This document shows positions 38,941-51,070 of a stretch of DNA of 64,000 bases, piece by piece; positions within the stretch are counted from its first letter, which is position 1; the number at the start of each line of letters is the position of its first letter. The stretch spans positions 8,494,001-8,558,000 of the forward strand of contig OZ199838.1 of assembly GCA_964304625.1 (NCBI GenBank). The letters run 5' to 3'. Origin of the DNA: Kudoa neothunni (Eukaryota > Cnidaria). The position numbers and the translations under genes were made by a program. The notes beneath the pieces are model-generated. The model was not told where the DNA came from and did not search any database. It saw only the letters and a program-made list of their open reading frames with translations.

Positions 38941-39419
38941 AAAATCAATACATTTGAAAAAGGTGGGGCGAGATAGAAAAAAGGTTGGGAAAAGCGGTTC
39001 TAAAAGATTCTACCGAGGGTTGAATGTTCTTTAGATTTAAAATATGTTTTTTACCAAGACATAATTATTCTATTAATAAGATAAGATCAAATTTCTAAGC
39101 TGTTCATTTTTGAACTCCTCAATGACTTAATTGAATTATAACAACTGATAATTTTAAATTCCTCGTCAACATCCCTCTGTATCCTTGGCATGGTCAAATT
39201 TACTACGCAATATCGAATCGAAACGAGGTTTCCGGACACTAGAATTGCTACACAATACAAAATTACCTCGCAATACGGAACAATTTCATATTAATTTTTT
39301 TATTCATAAATAGTCTTAAACACATTTTAAGAGGATAATAATATAATTAGTACCTAGCAATATCGAGGCACGGCTGTATATTTTAATTAAGCACGTATAA
39401 CGCTTCATTTTGATTAGAT
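38941..39419. other. AT-rich sequence, no gene seen
   Basis: Between the piggyBac cluster and a Mutator-like fragment; nothing coding is visible. Confidence 0.35.
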
Positions 39420-39749
39420 ATGGTAATAAATGCTGGAAAACCTTTTGATAATGAGGACTGAGGTGCAGATGTATTTATTTTTGAATTTTTAACATCGCCA
39501 TGTGAGCAGACATATTTAATATATCTGAAAATTAATTGTCCTTCCTTATTATTAACATTATCCGACTGATTATCTTCATTTTTAATTTTGATGCTCCTAC
39601 CAATTCTGTAAGAGAAACCAGATTCCTTAGTTTTAATGTAAGAACATTAAATTTTATAACAGTACTTTAATAAAATCATCAAGACATTGTTTCATTTCGG
39701 TATACGAAGAAAATTGACTTTTAAATAATCTATGTACACTTTCCGCCAT
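39420..39749 (-). pseudogene. Mutator-like transposase N-terminal fragment
   Basis: The ATG at 39749 opens MAESVHRLFKSQFSSYTEMK, then CLDDFIKVL. After a stop and frame change it continues with RIGRSIKIKNEDNQS and LIFRYIKYVCSHGDV, then GFPAFITISN. The pattern of a Ser/Lys-rich helix, a YIKYVCxHG strand and a CPA-like turn is that of the N-terminal FLYWCH-like region of Mutator-like transposases, as at 3039-3329. No DDE core follows. The element ends were not found. Confidence 0.45.
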
Positions 39750-40069
39750 ATTAATTTATTAAGACCGACTCACTACCACTACACGTGAGGTCAAAAATAA
39801 TATAAACATATCGTTGCCAAATTATACTGTTAATTATAAGAGAAGACACTCGGCTGACTATTGTGCTTGCACATATACATCGATAATATGTTTCAAAAAA
39901 TAACAGTTAATTTTTATAATCTGTAATCATTTTACATACATAAATATCTGAAAAATATATTTTATCATGTTTATAAGCTATTTTGTTTGTAAAAGCGCTA
40001 TAACCTGTAGAAAAAAGCGAAATAATTATAATCCTATAATCCCCGCGCACGCACTGTATTTATGGAAAG

Positions 40070-40750
40070 CAGGGCTGCCAGTGGTGTTTAAAAAAAGCCC
40101 ATGGATGGACGGTCAAAAAACCCAAGGTCGAGAAAAACACTACTTTAAAGTAAAAAAAATAGAATCATCTATGAAAGTTTTTAACCTTCCGATTCAATAA
40201 TTACGTCTTCAGACATAAATTTTAATTTATCGTAGTATGATTGCCATGTTTTGGCACGAACACCCACTCATAATTGTCTTGCGTAGATCAATTTACTCAC
40301 AATTAATTGCTTCATAATTCAAAATATATTTTGAAATAACGCTTAAATTTTCTAATAATGCACTGTCGTTTGATATCGCAAATGCTTAAACCCTGCATGA
40401 CAGTGGTTCCCAACGGAAGGTTCCCGCACCCCTATGGGTGTGAACTGTGGGCTTAGGAGGTGAGAGATTCGATAACAACGGAAAATAATTTTTCAGAAAT
40501 TTTGATTCGGTTACACCTTATCGTATGCAAGCGGGTGCGAACTTCGTTTTGTCATCAAATGTGGGTGCGAGTCTAATTTTAGTTGGGAAACGCTCCTGCA
40601 TGATATAATCTGAATAGGATACGTCATTAAAAATATAAATATTAATGCCGCACAACAAAACTTTTGTTATTCTTTAATGTCTGCCGGGTTTCAATAAAAA
40701 CCCAAGATTTTGTATTAAATGAAAAAAACCTCCAATCCCTGGTAGTCCTG
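40070..40750. mobile_element. hAT MITE with 8-bp duplication, containing a second MITE
   Basis: Left tip CAGGGCTGCCAGTGG, right end TCCCTGGTAGTCCTG; the direct duplication ATGGAAAG is perfect at 40062-40069 and 40751-40758. It has no coding capacity. It carries a nested 195-bp MITE at 40401-40595. A relative in inverse orientation is at 58699-59220, sharing the AACCCAAGGTCGAGA block. Confidence 0.85.
40401..40595. mobile_element. Nested 195-bp hAT MITE
   Basis: It begins CAGTGGTTCCCAAC and ends GTTGGGAAACGCTC, with a perfect CTGCATGA duplication at 40393-40400 and 40596-40603. These are hAT-type tips and target size. It sits inside the MITE at 40070-40750 and is the younger of the two. Confidence 0.88.
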
Positions 40751-40759
40751 ATGGAAAGT

Positions 40760-41187
40760 GACACTATCGAAAAATGAATAAAAACCAACAATATCATTCT
40801 AATGAGCCACGAAAATTAACAAATGATTTATGACAGATTTTCAAGTAATAAAATTATTGCAGGAAATAAAAATTTGGTTGAAATTATTCACCAAAACTTC
40901 TCAAATAATACATAAGCAATAATGTCGGAATAAACTCCAAAGTATAATGGTAAATGGTCGCATAGGAAGGATAATATTTAAAGCAATACAAAGTCATGCA
41001 TCTGAATAACAATGAAAATGGATAAACCAAAACAACAATAAGAATAAGAATAACCTATCAAAAATAAGAACTAACTCTTAATTTGTGAGTTCATAAAACC
41101 GTTACCAATACCTAAAAATAACTGTCTATTAGAATAAAGTAAACCATCTGATATCAATAATGAAAATTACAAAATAATTTCGGCTAC
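40760..41187. other. 3' flank of the 503-residue gene, no gene seen
   Basis: AT-rich sequence with no coding signal downstream of the stop at 41188. Confidence 0.4.
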
Positions 41188-43072
41188 TCAACGATCGATG
41201 TGATGAGGAGCCAGCTGTGAGATAATCGAATCCATATTTGGAAACAAAGATTCGAATGGATGGTCCCATAGATATCGTGGGATGAATTTATCATCGAAAC
41301 CAATAGTTTCGAGTTGAAATGGCGGGATTTTCTTGCGATAAACCAGAACGCAGAAGTTCAAGATGAATGGTCCATGGAGTAGATTGTTATAGATAGCGTT
41401 GATGCATTGAAAGAGCTCAGTCAGTTGTTGTGAGGAGAAATGATCACAATAATGAACATTTTTCGCGTTATGCAAGTCGATTGTATTGTGTTGTTGGAAT
41501 AGTTGTTTGTTGAGTTCTGTAAGTAGAATATATACAACAGAGTGCAAAAATCCCATCCTTACCTCTAGTTAGTTGCACATCTGAAGAATGATGTGGAACA
41601 GTGACATGTTTTCGCATCAACGTATCAAATTCGGTCAATCTGTCAACCCATTCAGCGAAATTAGTCCCCAACGATGATGGAAGCATAGCGTGGAAATGTT
41701 TGTCCAATGACATTAAAATATATTCCACATCAACAAGTACGCACATAAATCTTGCGTATAATTTGCTGAGTTGTGGAAATATAGTGTAGGGTATCGGATT
41801 GAATGAGTAGTCATAGTTTGGTTTGGATGGATTTCTCGATCCGGGTATAACTTTGAAAATATTCTCAATAGCAACTAGTTGATATCTCAGTAATTTCCTG
41901 CATAAGCTAACCTTTTTTTCAATTTTATCACAGAGATTCGCGTGTTCTGACGAAATGGCTTTTTGATGATAACTTTGACGCCATATTTCTTTACAAATAT
42001 TTTTGAATGAGGTGTCATCTGACGAACCATTCGAAGTTGGATGGAATTTTGTTACTATCCTATCCATTGAAGATTTTTTCAATTGTGAGGATAATTTGGA
42101 TTGATCGAAAATCGAACAACAGTCCGCATCTCCTAAACTATTTGCAATCGAATCGAAAACTCTCAGACGACAACAACTGATATTGATCTGTTCATTATAA
42201 CCAATATATTTAAGTGGTTGATTATTGCAACATAAGTCACACATCTCAGCTGATGGAAAACGATTGAGATTTTGGTTCTGAGACAAACTCGAACAACCTT
42301 CTGATATGATATGAGGTTTGGAGGTGATAATGGTTGGAGAGATTTTTGCAATATTGTAATGTAAATTTGGATTTGATGAAGACGGTATCTCAGCTATCGG
42401 CCATATGTAATTTAGAGATTCGCTTCTTTCGGGGGGTTTGACTAAATCGTCTGTGCTAGAATGGCTGCTATCGTTGGCTTCATTGCTCACATTCGACATA
42501 ACGTTGTTTCGAAAAATGCAATTTTCCAACTGTTTATAGCTGTTTTTTTGTTCGAATGCGTGTGTTAGTAACTTCTTAGCATCTTCTTCGACCGCCTAAA
42601 TATGTTCATTGTTATTTTCTATCAGTTAGTTATAACTTATGAATGTGTCATGGAAGTTAATAATGTATATTAGGAACAATTTAATAGCTATTTCGTTAGT
42701 AGTTGGGAAAAATGTGCAATGACACACCAATGGATACAAACTATTAGTACAGTAACAAAATTTTCAGTCTAAATTGCACTAACCCATCCCAAAGATAAAC
42801 ATATACACGTGTTGGTTATCATTGCTCAATTAATCACACATAAATAAAGATGGCATAATTACCTGGGAATATTTTGGTGTGGTTTTGTCTACGTCGTGAG
42901 AAATAGCATCATCAATAGAGCAATCATTCGGATGACCCATTTTAAACGTAGTCTGTGTGAGTGAATTATCCAGAGCGGAATCCTGAATTTAATATGGATT
43001 TGAAAACCGAATAAGTGAGCTTCAAATTACTATGCTACCAACTTCATCTTCCAAAGAAGTTTTGCTAACCAT
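41188..43072 (-). CDS. Unrecognised 503-residue protein
   Basis: Four exons join without any frame problem: 43043-43072, 42863-42982, 41563-42595 and 41188-41516 (1512 nt, 504 codons with stop). The internal junctions use GT and AG; the introns are about 60, 267 and 46 bp. The ATG at 43072 gives MVSKTSLEDE. Roughly the first 230 residues are polar and Ser/Asn-rich, with two CC pairs and a CDLCC cluster. The rest looks like a folded, mostly helical domain (CRKLLRYQLVAIENIFKVIP, FPQLSKLYARFMCVLVDVEY, FAEWVDRLTEFDTLMRKHV, FILNFCVLVYRKKIPPFQLE). It ends SIISQLAPHHIDR. No signal peptide or transmembrane helix is evident. I do not recognise the family. The uninterrupted frame across three introns, in a window where pseudogenes are common, argues for a working gene. 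It is divergent from NAC-alpha with about 430 bp between starts. Confidence 0.75.
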
Positions 43073-43498
43073 TTCACGAGCAATCAGCCTCCACTATATT
43101 AGCCGCTATATGCGAATTATTAATCTGGTCGTTAAATTCTTAGATATACTAAATTCTCTGTAGCGGTAGAATTCACTTAGCAACTTCATATTACATTGTA
43201 ATTTTAAATTTATTTTCAATTCACCATAGAAGCTAGATTAAGAGGAAAACAAACGCAACACACTTTCAAAGTCTATCTGAGATATAATCCGTTAAGTAAC
43301 TTCTAAATGTTGACACATGAAAGGAATTAAAATGGATCCCATTATCTTATTATTTTTTTTTTTGGAAAAAACAAAAAATTTATCTCCAGAATTTATAACT
43401 AACATAGTTATAGTTCTAAAGCAAAATTTAATTTTTTCGATACGGGCTCACGCCGACGACCTATTACGCTGTATTCCGATCAATAAAACGTGGATAAA
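43073..43498. promoter_or_regulatory. Shared intergenic region between divergent genes
   Basis: About 426 bp separate the start codons of the 503-residue gene (minus) and NAC-alpha (plus). Nothing else is coded here (the frame at 43317-43502 overlaps the NAC-alpha start and lacks features). Such a layout usually means a bidirectional promoter; this is inferred from position only, and no specific motif is claimed. Confidence 0.45.
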
Positions 43499-44264
43499 AT
43501 GACCGAAGTAGTTCAAAATGATGCCATTCCTGATAACACTGCTAAAGTTGAGGGTACCAAACTAAACTGATTACATTTTTAGGAATTTTTCCCACAATAG
43601 ATGTGATAGATGAATCTGAATTGCAGAACCAAGTCCAAGATCTATCTTCTCGTATGAAGGAAGCAGAAATGGATGCAAGCCATCACAAATCAAATCGTGC
43701 TGAGAAAAAAGCAAAAAAAGCTCTCCTAAAATTAGGACTTGTTCCAGTGCCTGGTATTCAGCGAATTATGTTGAAAAGATCGAAGAATGTTTTCTTTACC
43801 ATCGCTTCCCCCGATGTATATAAATCTCCTACATCTAACACCTATGTTGTATTTGGTGAAGCTAAGTAGAACTTTTGGCGTTTTCCCTTTGTTTTATTAG
43901 TTGCAGAGTGGTGACCTATCTCTTCCAAATTTTGGTGCTGAAAAGCCACAAAATACAACCTTAACAAAAGACGACAATCTCCTTGCTGCTCAGACCGAAA
44001 AACTTGCCGATACTACTTCAACCGGTCTTCCTGTAATTGTTAAATTTGTTTGGTGAACTCTAATTTTTAACTAGGAGGATAATGATGCTGATGGTCTCGA
44101 TGAAACTGACATCGAAATGATCATCAATCAAGCCAACTGTAATAGAGGTCAGGCAATTGCTGCACTTAAGAGTGTTAATGGTGATATTGTTGAAGCTATC
44201 CTGGTAACTTTTTTGTACTGATAATAAATTATTATTGTTTACATAGAAACTATCAGGGAAGTGA
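43499..44264 (+). CDS. NACA: Nascent polypeptide-associated complex subunit alpha
   Basis: NAC-alpha pairs with NAC-beta (BTF3) at the ribosome exit and controls targeting of nascent chains. Exons: 43499-43553, 43583-43866, 43907-44032, 44075-44203 and 44247-44264; they give 203 residues, near the 215 of the human protein. The NAC domain shows [20 protein letters not shown], then [15 protein letters not shown] and TYVVFGEAK. The C-terminal UBA domain reads [20 protein letters not shown], then [13 protein letters not shown], and the protein ends KLSGK. Introns are 29, 40, 42 and 43 bp. The exon 2/3 junction lacks a proper GT: AAG is followed by TAGAAC where AAG|GTAGAAC would be expected, and one missing G would restore it. 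The frame is otherwise continuous. Confidence 0.95.
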
Positions 44265-45436
44265 GTAATGAAGCACCATTACAACGCAATTTATTTTAAA
44301 TCAAAAATTTCGTAGGCCTGAGATACATGATGTGCTAAATTTTGTCCTTTACATTAGTAGTTGTTTTTTCCATTTTTCCTCTAGCGCAAAATTCTCGTTA
44401 TTTTAGCTATCATTAATCTCATTTTAAACTTTTCAAGTGATATTATATCATTGCGAGTGATCAAAAAACAATTTTTTTTCTTTCTCGGTTTAGTATCTAA
44501 AATTCCGGTTCCTTCCGCGTTGAAAGTTTATTCCTTTGTTGTTCGTACAAAACGTTCGTTTGGTTATTGGAGCGTATATCTTGCGTTGGCTTTAATGTCG
44601 CCCGTTTAAATGGAAATGATAGTTGTTATATTATGAAACTTTAATAAATATGTAAGGTTATTTCAATGAAATGTAAATATTGGATAATTTTGAGGGATAG
44701 TGATCATCTACCATCACATATATGATGATGTCTTCAGTTTCAATAGTTCTCAAACTGCATTTAGATTGAACAATCTTTTAATCTTAGTTGGGTAAAAATA
44801 AAGAAATATCTTGGCACCGCAAAACTGAGCATATCTCGAGTTTAATACACTTTAGAAAAAACTGAATTATAATTATACGCATTTTTTGCAGATGGAATTT
44901 ACGAATGCTATATTTTTATCATTTTGTTTAATAATTTTCACACTAAATTAATCTTATCAATAATACATGAAGTGGATGTTTTTTAACATTTAATCCCTAA
45001 AAATATTAAATTGATCGGCAAATGCCGTGCTCATTGTATCAGTTTTACATACGTTGAGTTGTTAAACTCCAAAAAAATTCATTGTAAAATTCAAATATAT
45101 TTATGTAATTCTTTCGGTAAATTATTATAGAAAGTTTTCAATAGTATTCTGTGTTTGTTTTTGGTCGAATATAAAATACGTCAATGTGATTTATAGCTGG
45201 AGCATATTGATATTGACGAGAAGTTAGCAAGTATTTTTTATGGAGAGTTGAAAAATCAGAAGCTACTAGAATGTGGACAAAAAATCATAACATAAAGTTT
45301 TTAATACAACAAATGATCAATTCCCATATTGTCTAAAGTTTTCATTTATTTTCTAAAACAGCTTTACTTTCTTGAGGGTATTAATGCATTCCTCAAATTA
45401 ATTGATGCTTTCTTAATTCTAAAAAGAATATTAATA
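44265..45436. other. 3' flank of NAC-alpha, no gene seen
   Basis: AT-rich sequence with no coding signal and no repeat end recognised before the MITE at 45437. Confidence 0.4.
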
Positions 45437-45862
45437 CAGTCAGCGACCGGTTTTTATGCACTGTTTTTGGAACGTTTTTCAAAAAATGGATAAATTTTGT
45501 TTAATATTCGGAAGAATTAAACGAAATGAAAAAAAAAACAATCAAAACATGAAATAATAAAATACGCCCACAATAGCTCCCCAAAAAGCTGCCGATTTTG
45601 TTACTATAAAGAATCAGACATTTCCTTCATATCCAACCCTTATGAAACTTAAAAAAACAAAAATAAATTGGGTTAAATGATTGAACACAAACCGATTATT
45701 GTTTTTCACTTGCGAATTTTTTGTGACCAAAATAACTAATTATTTTATTTCTAAGTGAAAAAAAATTATTTGTTTCTTAAATATATGCGATTCAATGATA
45801 CTAAATAGCTATGTATATTAATATACGCGCGCCGAAAAGTGCGTAAAACCGATCACTGACTG
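45437..45862. mobile_element. 426-bp MITE with TA target
   Basis: It begins CAGTCAGCGACCGGTTTTTA and ends AAACCGATCACTGACTG, inverted repeats of about 24 bp with few mismatches, flanked by TA on both sides. This is the Tc1/mariner/pogo target. There is no coding capacity inside. Confidence 0.85.
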
Positions 45863-45864
45863 TA

Positions 45865-46547
45865 TATGCGACATAATCAAGTACCGCACGCCGCCAGTTT
45901 CATTTTGAACTTGAAATATTGTAATAAAGTTGCCACATTTTTTATATTCAAGTTTAATAAGTAATGTTAAATTTACAATTAGAAGCACGATAAATGTTTA
46001 ATTCCACCAAGAATATTTTGATTATTTGAGGGAGCGATGCGTAGAAGGGTGTTTTTTAGGTGCCACATCCTACCCTATTACCGCATAATCTACTATCTAC
46101 CAGGGTGGCACAAGATTCAATAAAATTTGTCCACGACCGACCTTAGATAATCCATATAGAAACAGCCTGCGAGCGCACAATCTTCAAAATACTTTCATGC
46201 ATTTCATTTTATTCAACAACTGTTATAATGATCCAGAGGAGTTATAATCTCTGAGAAAAATTAACTTATCAAAATGACTTGGGCTTTAAGCGATTATAGA
46301 TTTTTTGCAACGTTAATCCAACCCTTGAGGCATGTCTTTTACATTCCGTAGAACTCACAGGGATGGAATAAATTGACCTCGCTAGATGTTTGAGGTTAGG
46401 GTGAGCGCAAAAAAGTATCAATAGTAACCGTGAGTCTTCTTTTTGGAAAAAGCCTAGGTTAACGTAGAAGGGAATCAGCGAAGGTATTATTAACTTGTAT
46501 TTTTAAATTTTTAATTTCGAAAAAATCTAAAATTATGCAAAATATAT
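45865..46547. other. AT-rich sequence, no gene seen
   Basis: No open frame with family features between the MITE and the pogo-type element. Confidence 0.35.
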
Positions 46548-46549
46548 TA

Positions 46550-48299
46550 CAGTAGGTAACCGATTTTCCGTGATCCCTTTGGGACCATGGGGAAAAGTTA
46601 CTGTAAATGCGCACGCAAATATAAATAAAATATGTATCTGTTTTAAAGAAATTAATTTCATTTATACATGTATCTCCTTTTATTGAAATAATATGTTATT
46701 TTTATTCATATTTTTAAAGACGTATGTCGTAATTTTATCATCTTAACTCATTTTTTTGTCTAAATAATCAATCTCCCTCTCGGTCGTATATTTATTCTAC
46801 CACTCCTAAATCTTCAGTTCCAGAATCCGCAGATTCAATAATCAGAGGAGCAAACTCGCCAAAGCGTTTTGATGTAGGTATAATGACTTCCTCTTGAATA
46901 TTCTCGGAATTTCCAGCTGAGAATTCTTTATTGCTCAAATTAATATTTAATGAACGCTCGTATTTATCGGCTGCAGGAAAATCATATTTTCTGAGTCAGT
47001 TAAATACAATATCCTTTGAAACGCCGTCCCATTATTTATAATTTGGAACAATGTTATAAGCGAACCTTGGTAGGATGTATTTATATCACTGCTAACTGCA
47101 GCAATATGGCTTTCTATTAAATTATTTTTGTAATTTTTTTTGAATAAAGAAAGATTCCATGAACTATTAATTGCAAACCATTAGTTGAATTTTTTGCAAG
47201 GAATATAAGAGAGATATTGGACAAATAAATTTCGGCTTGACAAGTGGCATTATTAAGAAGTATTAAACTTTCTTGTACTTTGGTTTGAGTAAATTGTCAA
47301 AATTAGAAAAATATTTGTTAATGTTTCCCTAGTCATCCATTCTTTCCTGTTTTATTTAGTATTTTAAAACAACATGGTTTTTGTGATTTCCAATCACAAG
47401 AGATTCAATGCAACCTCCAGGCGTAGATGCACGTCTCAAACAGTAACTATATTTTAGATTTTTTTTTCTCTCGATGAAACAGCATTAAAAATAATGGAAC
47501 TCTTTATTTCTACTAAGATAATGCAGTTTCGTCATGGGTTATAGATACAGCCATCGTTGTTACCTTTGACTTAGTCACTCAATTTAGGCTACTAATTTTC
47601 TACAAAACTTTAGTCAACATAAGCAGCATCACCATGGGCAGTGATATTTTTAAATTAAATCGTGATTTAAAACTACAAAACATTCATGGATCGTTACTAC
47701 ACTTGGGTTCAATTATTTTGTCAATTGGTTTGTTTCATGTATGATATCATGATCAGATAGTTCAATTTTTTATCTTAAATAATTCACCTAGTCATATACT
47801 ATAGTATCGATGTCGTTATTTGAACACTGTCTAAAATTTTGTCTCTCTGAAGAAGCTAAGCCAGTTTATAAGATAAAACTATATCTTTCTTCCTAATCAA
47901 GATGATATCAGAGTAGAAATAGGAAAGAGCTTAAATTTACTAAAAGTAGTATTTTTCCACTCCTGCTTAGTATACTTTAAAAAAATCAAAAAATTTATAT
48001 TTATATTTATATTTTAGTTTTATTATTTCCTTATTTTTAACTTTTTCAGACATTACAAATGTAAATAAAGGCACACCACTAAATCCGCCTAGAGCTGAAA
48101 AGTTACGGGAAATCGGTTAAGCGATAATACTGTGAACATTCTCACTTTTAAATGTTCAATTTTTAAAATTTTTGTAAATTATTATTTTAAAACTAAAACT
48201 AAAAATAAAAATAAATAAAATAAAATTTATGGTTTAAAATATTAAAACAGTATTCTAATGGAATAAAGTCCGAAGTTACCGACAATCGGTTACCTACTG
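46550..48299 (-). mobile_element. pogo/Tigger-type element, degenerate (copy P2)
   Basis: Ends CAGTAGGTAACCGATT at both sides, flanked by TA (46548-46549 and 48300-48301). It is the inverse-orientation relative of P1 at 316-1870; shared blocks include the TTTGTGATTTCCAATCACAA segment (about 47380) and the region ending GTCCGAAGTTACCG (about 48270). The transposase traces, on the minus strand, are broken in all frames. It is 1750 bp, 195 bp longer than P1. Confidence 0.75.
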
Positions 48300-48301
48300 T
48301 A

Positions 48302-49440
48302 ATAACTTGGCATAGCCATCCTTTCATTCCATATCTCATAAACATCAATTTTTTGATAAAATGATCCATATTCCACCCCAGATAAAATATTTATTTTATC
48401 CAAGCTGATCTGCAGTTCGTGAAGAATGGTAATCATTGACCATAAAATCTGCAGTCGTCTCTTCAACTAGTTCTTGTAGTCTGTGCTATGTTTAATTTAA
48501 GGCTTCGTAACCTGTTCAGCGCTCATCTGTCTGTTTTAAAATTGGACATTTATGGAAATTTTGATAGCATATTTAAATATAGTGTGAGATTTGTAAATGC
48601 AGTCGTTCTATTTAATGAGTGAGATGTTTTCCCAATGATGGAGATCGGCACCATTTGTGTTCTCAACTAACCCAATATTCTTTTCTGCAAGAAACTTACG
48701 TAAATTTTTTAAATTGCATTATTTTGAATTTTAATCTAAACAATCGGAACACTTAGGGCTGGGCATTATTTCCGCGTGTCTCAACGTCCGCTCGGACACA
48801 TTAACAAAGCTTGTCCGACTAGCTTTTGTCCTAATCCAATTTAATGTTGTTCGTTTGCGGATTAATTTATTTTCACAAACTATGGCAAGTAAAAGTAAGT
48901 TATCCTCATGTAACAAATGATCCGCATAGTTTGCGTATATCAATTTGTTAATATTGGTGTAAAATTTTTTGCGTGTTGATTTTCTAATTGAACAATTTAA
49001 TACACACGGTTACTACCAATTGGTGCGTGAGAAGCTAATTTATTATAATCGACTGTATTTGATTATATTTATTAAATTGAAAAGTATGAGAAAATCAAGT
49101 TAGAAGTATAACCAAAAATGCATTCACCTGTACATTATTTATAAACAACAATAACCTCTTATACCATCTACGAAAAATATCTTATTACTTGGCACATTAT
49201 CCACAATATTTTTGTAACTCGGTATGCTACCGAAAAATGACTTTTCATTGAAATCTCAACATTGAGTTCTGAAAAGTAATAAGACGATCTAAATATACCT
49301 AATCCATTCTGAGGCTTCCGAAAGGTAAACAAGGTTGCTTGTCATTGTAGCTGTCTGGGCGAGGTCATGTTTCTATTCCATTTCAACTAATTTAAATTTT
49401 TAATTAATTGGATTTAATATTTTGGTTTTATTACTCACCC
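48302..49440. other. AT-rich sequence, no supportable gene
   Basis: The 70-codon minus-strand frame at 48731-48943 (start MIYANYADHLLHEDN) matches nothing I know. No splice-linked frame was found. Confidence 0.35.
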
Positions 49441-49454
49441 TTATCTCTTACAGG

Positions 49455-49519
49455 CGTTAGCATTCAAAATCTCATTAAATTGGAGGTAGCTGGCCCACTT
49501 GGACGTGCTCACGATTAAC
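49455..49519 (+). other. Possible terminal exon of an unknown gene
   Basis: After a good acceptor (pyrimidine-rich stretch ending CTTACAG at about 49454) a short frame reads GVSIQNLIKLEVAGPLGRAH, then Asp and TAA at about 49517-49519. The residue makeup is less AT-driven than chance frames here. No upstream exon could be joined, so this may be coincidence. Confidence 0.2.
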
Positions 49520-49703
49520 ATTAAAAATTATGTTTTAATTGACCTATGTATAGTGTGGCATTATGTCAGAAGATGTGCTGAGTTAATTAAATAAAAATTT
49601 GAAGCTTGAAGGGCCGCATTATTGATTACGCGTTTTTTTTGATAATTGGAATACCTGTTGATGGCTTTTCTAACATGTTTGGTACAATAAAATAAGTAAA
49701 TAT

Positions 49704-49903
49704 NNNNNNNNNNNNNNNNNNNNNNNNNNNNNNNNNNNNNNNNNNNNNNNNNNNNNNNNNNNNNNNNNNNNNNNNNNNNNNNNNNNNNNNNNNNNNNNNN
49801 NNNNNNNNNNNNNNNNNNNNNNNNNNNNNNNNNNNNNNNNNNNNNNNNNNNNNNNNNNNNNNNNNNNNNNNNNNNNNNNNNNNNNNNNNNNNNNNNNNNN
49901 NNN
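49704..49903. other. 200-base scaffold gap (N)
   Basis: Exactly 200 N, a conventional gap of unknown true length. Nothing can be said about its content; distances across it are unreliable. Confidence 0.99.
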
Positions 49904-49983
49904 TTAGATTTGCATAGTAAACTATACAATTGTGATATATATCTAAGTGACGTTTATAGGATAGGGTTAGCAGAAATTATCAA

Positions 49984-51070
49984 TCATTTTTTGGCCCCAT
50001 CTTCTGCTTCTTCGTCGTCATTGAATACAGGCGCCAAATAAAATCTAACAATAACAATCAATTTTCAAAAAATCAATTCAATTAGCTTTCACTTCAGGAA
50101 ACTCTTGGGTTTCAATATTGTATCTCAACACAAAATAGGGAGTTCATTTTTGTAATCAACAATTTCACATTGTTACTCAAAGCGTGAGCCTAGATTAAGC
50201 ATTTATACGAATAGTTTTAATTGCCGAGTTACTTTTGCAAACATTTGAAGAAATCTAACAGAGAATGTTTGTTTAACAGAACCACTGTGTTCAATCTTGA
50301 GATTATCATGGGCTTTTCTTCGTCGTATATCAAACTAATACCACCGCAAAGAGCACTGTCTTTAGCGATAAAGTTTTACACAATCTTTTGAAGTGGATAT
50401 GATCACTATTACCGAGATAAAATCAACACAGCATAAAAAAATAAGTATGGAATACTTGACTCGCTGAACTGGCTAACATCTTTGACAATATCAGCAAATT
50501 TTGGGGATGGCAATGGTGATTACAGTCTCACTTTGGAGCGCTCTAAAACAAATATAAATTAATTACCAACAACAAACATTTAATAATACAGGAATTGTAA
50601 GTGTTTCCATCTCGATATTCATCAATTTGGATGAAAATTTGGACACTTTGTCGCCCTCCTATTGAATTAAGTTGGATGTGAGTATTCAAAATCCATAAAT
50701 TTACCTTTAGAGACAAACACGAATGTGAGATTTTCACCGTCATCCTGACAACTCAACGAGAATAGAATCTGTGGCAGTTGCGCATCGTAATATTTTGTGT
50801 ACACTATATTTATCAAATAATGACAACCACCCACTCAAAAATTGTTACTCAGCAATATTAACACCAATAACTAGATTTCTATCACAACGATAATCCGAAA
50901 ACAGCTCAGAAGACAGCATAAGCGAAATTAAACTGACGTGACTAGTATCCATAGCTTGAACGCAGATACCCGTGGAAGTACATTCAAAATTGGCTTCGTT
51001 AACCACCTCTTTGACAGATTCGATGATTTTTTTTCAACACATTTCCATCAGCTATCTTCGCCTCAAACAT
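49984..51070 (-). CDS. PCNA: Proliferating cell nuclear antigen (sliding clamp)
   Basis: PCNA forms the trimeric ring that tethers replicative polymerases to DNA in the nucleus. The ATG at 51070 opens [14 protein letters not shown], followed by [20 protein letters not shown] and [15 protein letters not shown], the hallmark first domain. After a 47-bp intron [18 protein letters not shown] continues, then [13 protein letters not shown]. Further minus-strand pieces are [20 protein letters not shown] (about 50630), [14 protein letters not shown] (about 50490), [19 protein letters not shown] (about 50260), [16 protein letters not shown] (about 50120) and, after an intron, [19 protein letters not shown], stop 49984-49986; the YLAP turn is the family's C-terminal signature. 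Several one-base frame breaks (in the A run near 51025, near 50750 and near 50150) interrupt it, but introns and domain order are intact. Sequence error is more likely than loss of an essential gene. Confidence 0.88.

Noticed and set aside
43317-43502. 61-codon frame upstream of NAC-alpha
   Set aside because: It overlaps the NAC-alpha start codon region, has no features, and lies in the shared intergenic stretch.
48731-48943. 70-codon minus-strand frame as a gene
   Set aside because: No family motif, no splice partners and no repeat context; kept only as a note.
49561-49929. 122-codon frame spanning the gap
   Set aside because: Most of it is N; the frame is an artefact of reading through the scaffold gap.
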